The notes beneath the pieces were generated by a model. It made no database searches, was not told the origin of the DNA, and was given only the letters and a program-made list of their open reading frames with translations. The position numbers and the translations under genes are program-made. A stretch of 64,000 nt of DNA from an uncultured Carboxylicivirga sp. (GTDB taxonomy: Bacteria > Bacteroidota > Bacteroidia > Bacteroidales > Marinilabiliaceae): NCBI GenBank assembly GCA_947491945.1, contig CANLLN010000006.1, positions 1 to 64,000 on the forward strand, read 5' to 3'. Shown here one piece after another: positions 62,885 to 64,000 of the stretch; the stretch's first letter is position 1, and every line of letters begins with the position of its first letter.

Positions 62885-62913
62885 AAATACAGATGATATC
62901 ATCTGTATTTTTT
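62885..62913 (+). terminator. Palindromic hairpin between hemA and hemC
   Basis: AAATACAGATGAT (62,885-62,897) and ATCATCTGTATTT (62,898-62,910) are exact reverse complements, followed by TTT. It would reduce, but perhaps not stop, transcription into hemC, which shows no promoter of its own. Confidence 0.65.
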
Positions 62914-62932
62914 ATACAAGCCATAGTAGGAT

Positions 62933-63871
62933 ATGAACACACCCACTGTAAAAATAGGCACCCGCGGCAGTAAATTGGCGCTTTATCAGGCTAATCTGGT
63001 GAAAGATAAGCTTCAGGAGGCCTTTCCTGATCGCAGTTTTGAGATTGTTATTATTGCCACTAAAGGCGATAAAATATTGGATGTGGCGCTGTCGAAAATT
63101 GGTGATAAAGGATTATTTACCAAGGAGCTGGAGCATTCTCTGTTCAGCGGTGAGGTGGACATGTGCGTTCATAGCCTTAAAGATTTGCCCACCGTATTTC
63201 CCGAAGGAGCTCAGTTGGGTGCCGTTTTGGAACGTGGTGAATATCGCGATGCCTGGGTGAGTAAAGAGGGTCTTATGCTGGAAGAGATGGGCGAAGAACA
63301 TGCTGTTGCCACTTCCAGCCTGCGACGTATGGCGCAGGTGCATCGACTCAATCCACGCGTTAAAGTGGTGGATATACGTGGTAATGTGGATACCCGCCTG
63401 CGCAAAATGAAAGATGGACATTGCGATGCCATGGTCATGGCTGGTGCCGGGCTCAAGCGACTGGGTTACGATGAGGTGATTACCGATCTTTTTGAAGCGG
63501 ACTATTTTGTGTCTGCCTGTGGCCAGGGAGCTATTGCAGTGGAAGTTCGCCAAAATGATGAGAATATTATGGTTCTGATGAGCAAGCTGCATTGTGAGAA
63601 CACCCATCGCCAAATCACTGCCGAGCGCAGCTTTCTTAATGAGCTGGAAGGTGGGTGCCAGATTCCCATAGGGGCGCATGCCCGTATAGAGGGTGATAAT
63701 CTGCATTTGCTGGGCTTGGTAGCCCTTCCGGATGGGAGTTGCGAGATGAGAAATGAGCTGAGTGGCAACGCTTGCGATGCGGAATCCATTGGCCGTAAAC
63801 TGGCACAACAGATGGCTCGTGATGGCGGGCGCGAAATTCTGGAGAAAGTAAGGACCTTAAATAAACAATGA
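62933..63871 (+). CDS. hemC: Hydroxymethylbilane synthase (porphobilinogen deaminase)
   Basis: It joins four porphobilinogens into hydroxymethylbilane. The 312-residue protein has the N-terminal KIGTRGSKLALYQ, the catalytic Asp in VHSLKDLPT, RRMAQ and DIRGNVDTRLRK for chain binding, and the cofactor-attaching Cys in LEGGCQIPIG. hemD begins 1 nt after its stop. Confidence 0.95.
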   Translation: MNTPTVKIGTRGSKLALYQANLVKDKLQEAFPDRSFEIVIIATKGDKILDVALSKIGDKGLFTKELEHSLFSGEVDMCVHSLKDLPTVFPEGAQLGAVLERGEYRDAWVSKEGLMLEEMGEEHAVATSSLRRMAQVHRLNPRVKVVDIRGNVDTRLRKMKDGHCDAMVMAGAGLKRLGYDEVITDLFEADYFVSACGQGAIAVEVRQNDENIMVLMSKLHCENTHRQITAERSFLNELEGGCQIPIGAHARIEGDNLHLLGLVALPDGSCEMRNELSGNACDAESIGRKLAQQMARDGGREILEKVRTLNKQ

Positions 63872-63872
63872 T

Positions 63873-64000
63873 ATGACTTCTCTGCCACAACCAACATCGG
63901 TGATATTGACGCATCCTATGGGGAAAGATGATCTGCTGTTTAACGGTTTGGTGAATGAGGGAATAGAAGTGTTGTGCGATCCCATGATTGACACCGAGCC
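63873..64000 (+). CDS. hemD: Uroporphyrinogen-III synthase (partial, runs off the window)
   Basis: Only the first 42 codons are visible. The sequence after the ATG at 63,873 includes VILTHPMGKDDLLFNGLVNE and then EVLCDPMIDTE, which matches the N-terminal domain of HemD. The position directly after hemC fits. HemD closes and rearranges hydroxymethylbilane to uroporphyrinogen III. Confidence 0.8.
   Translation, partial: MTSLPQPTSVILTHPMGKDDLLFNGLVNEGIEVLCDPMIDTE

Noticed and set aside
63113-63808. 231-residue ORF antisense to hemC
   Set aside because: Lies wholly inside hemC on the other strand, with no recognisable family, promoter or signal; a shadow of the real coding frame.
1-64000. CRISPR array, insertion sequence, prophage, tRNA or rRNA gene
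   Set aside because: No regularly spaced repeats, transposase or integrase motifs, or clover-leaf/rRNA signatures were seen on reading the gaps; a tRNAscan and repeat search would settle it.

Overview
The window is ordinary-density chromosomal DNA of a Bacteroidota bacterium, probably a Marinilabiliales-like member of class Bacteroidia; the phylum is well supported, the order is a guess. The evidence is the Bacteroidota -7 promoter element TAnnTTTG in front of at least 20 genes, the general lack of Shine-Dalgarno sequences, and phylum-typical genes: gldE/gldD, a type IX secretion (T9SS) type B cargo protein, DUF4290 next to murA, DUF4924, DUF5723, EF-G2, PcrB and a PiT transporter with a PhoU-like tail. 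I see no IS element, prophage, CRISPR array, rRNA or tRNA.

Layout. 1-7,000: lysine genes (lysC-lysA, minus), then engB, prs, rplY, pth, an S4-domain protein and a DUF4924 protein (plus). 7,000-14,900 is all minus strand: a DCC redox protein with a small Cys-containing protein, two tandem OmpA-type porins, a DsbD-like reductase, RNase G, a 30-residue Lys/Arg-rich protein and HU. 14,960-19,870: mutY, ssb, gldE, gldD, a phosphopantetheinyl transferase and pcrB. 19,857-21,923: a phosphatase-family protein that seems to have lost its metal ligands, and a DUF190 protein. 22,252-33,723: EF-G2, the T9SS cargo (minus), uvrD, DUF4290-murA, two TlpA-like proteins (one without its cysteines), and grpE-dnaJ. 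33,998-41,575: a lipoprotein/DUF5723 pair, an FAD oxidoreductase (minus), and two glycoside-hydrolase lipoproteins. 41,657-50,847: ung, then a probable phosphate module. 50,962-64,000: SPOR lipoprotein, purE, hpt-adk-obgE, a membrane MutS-like ATPase, parE-parC-aroK, and hemA-hemC-hemD (hemD runs off the end).

The most interesting region is 42,456-50,847. It holds a TonB-dependent receptor with a beta-helix lipoprotein, a PiT phosphate transporter fused to a PhoU-like domain (here split by a -1 frameshift), and a two-component pair whose kinase has almost no extracytoplasmic sensor. Upstream of all three transcription units, on the coding strand, I find a TTAACA-like direct repeat with 11-nt spacing, the layout of Gram-positive PhoP boxes. 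I infer a Pho regulon that includes outer-membrane uptake.

Other points worth following: EF-G2 with Ser in place of the catalytic His; MurA with Asp in place of the fosfomycin-target Cys; the probable pseudophosphatase; the CxxC-less TlpA beside a normal one; a long hairpin in the dsbD leader; and a strong stem-loop after murA. Promoter positions were used to correct several start codons (engB, mutY, the phosphatase-like gene, ung and PiT).
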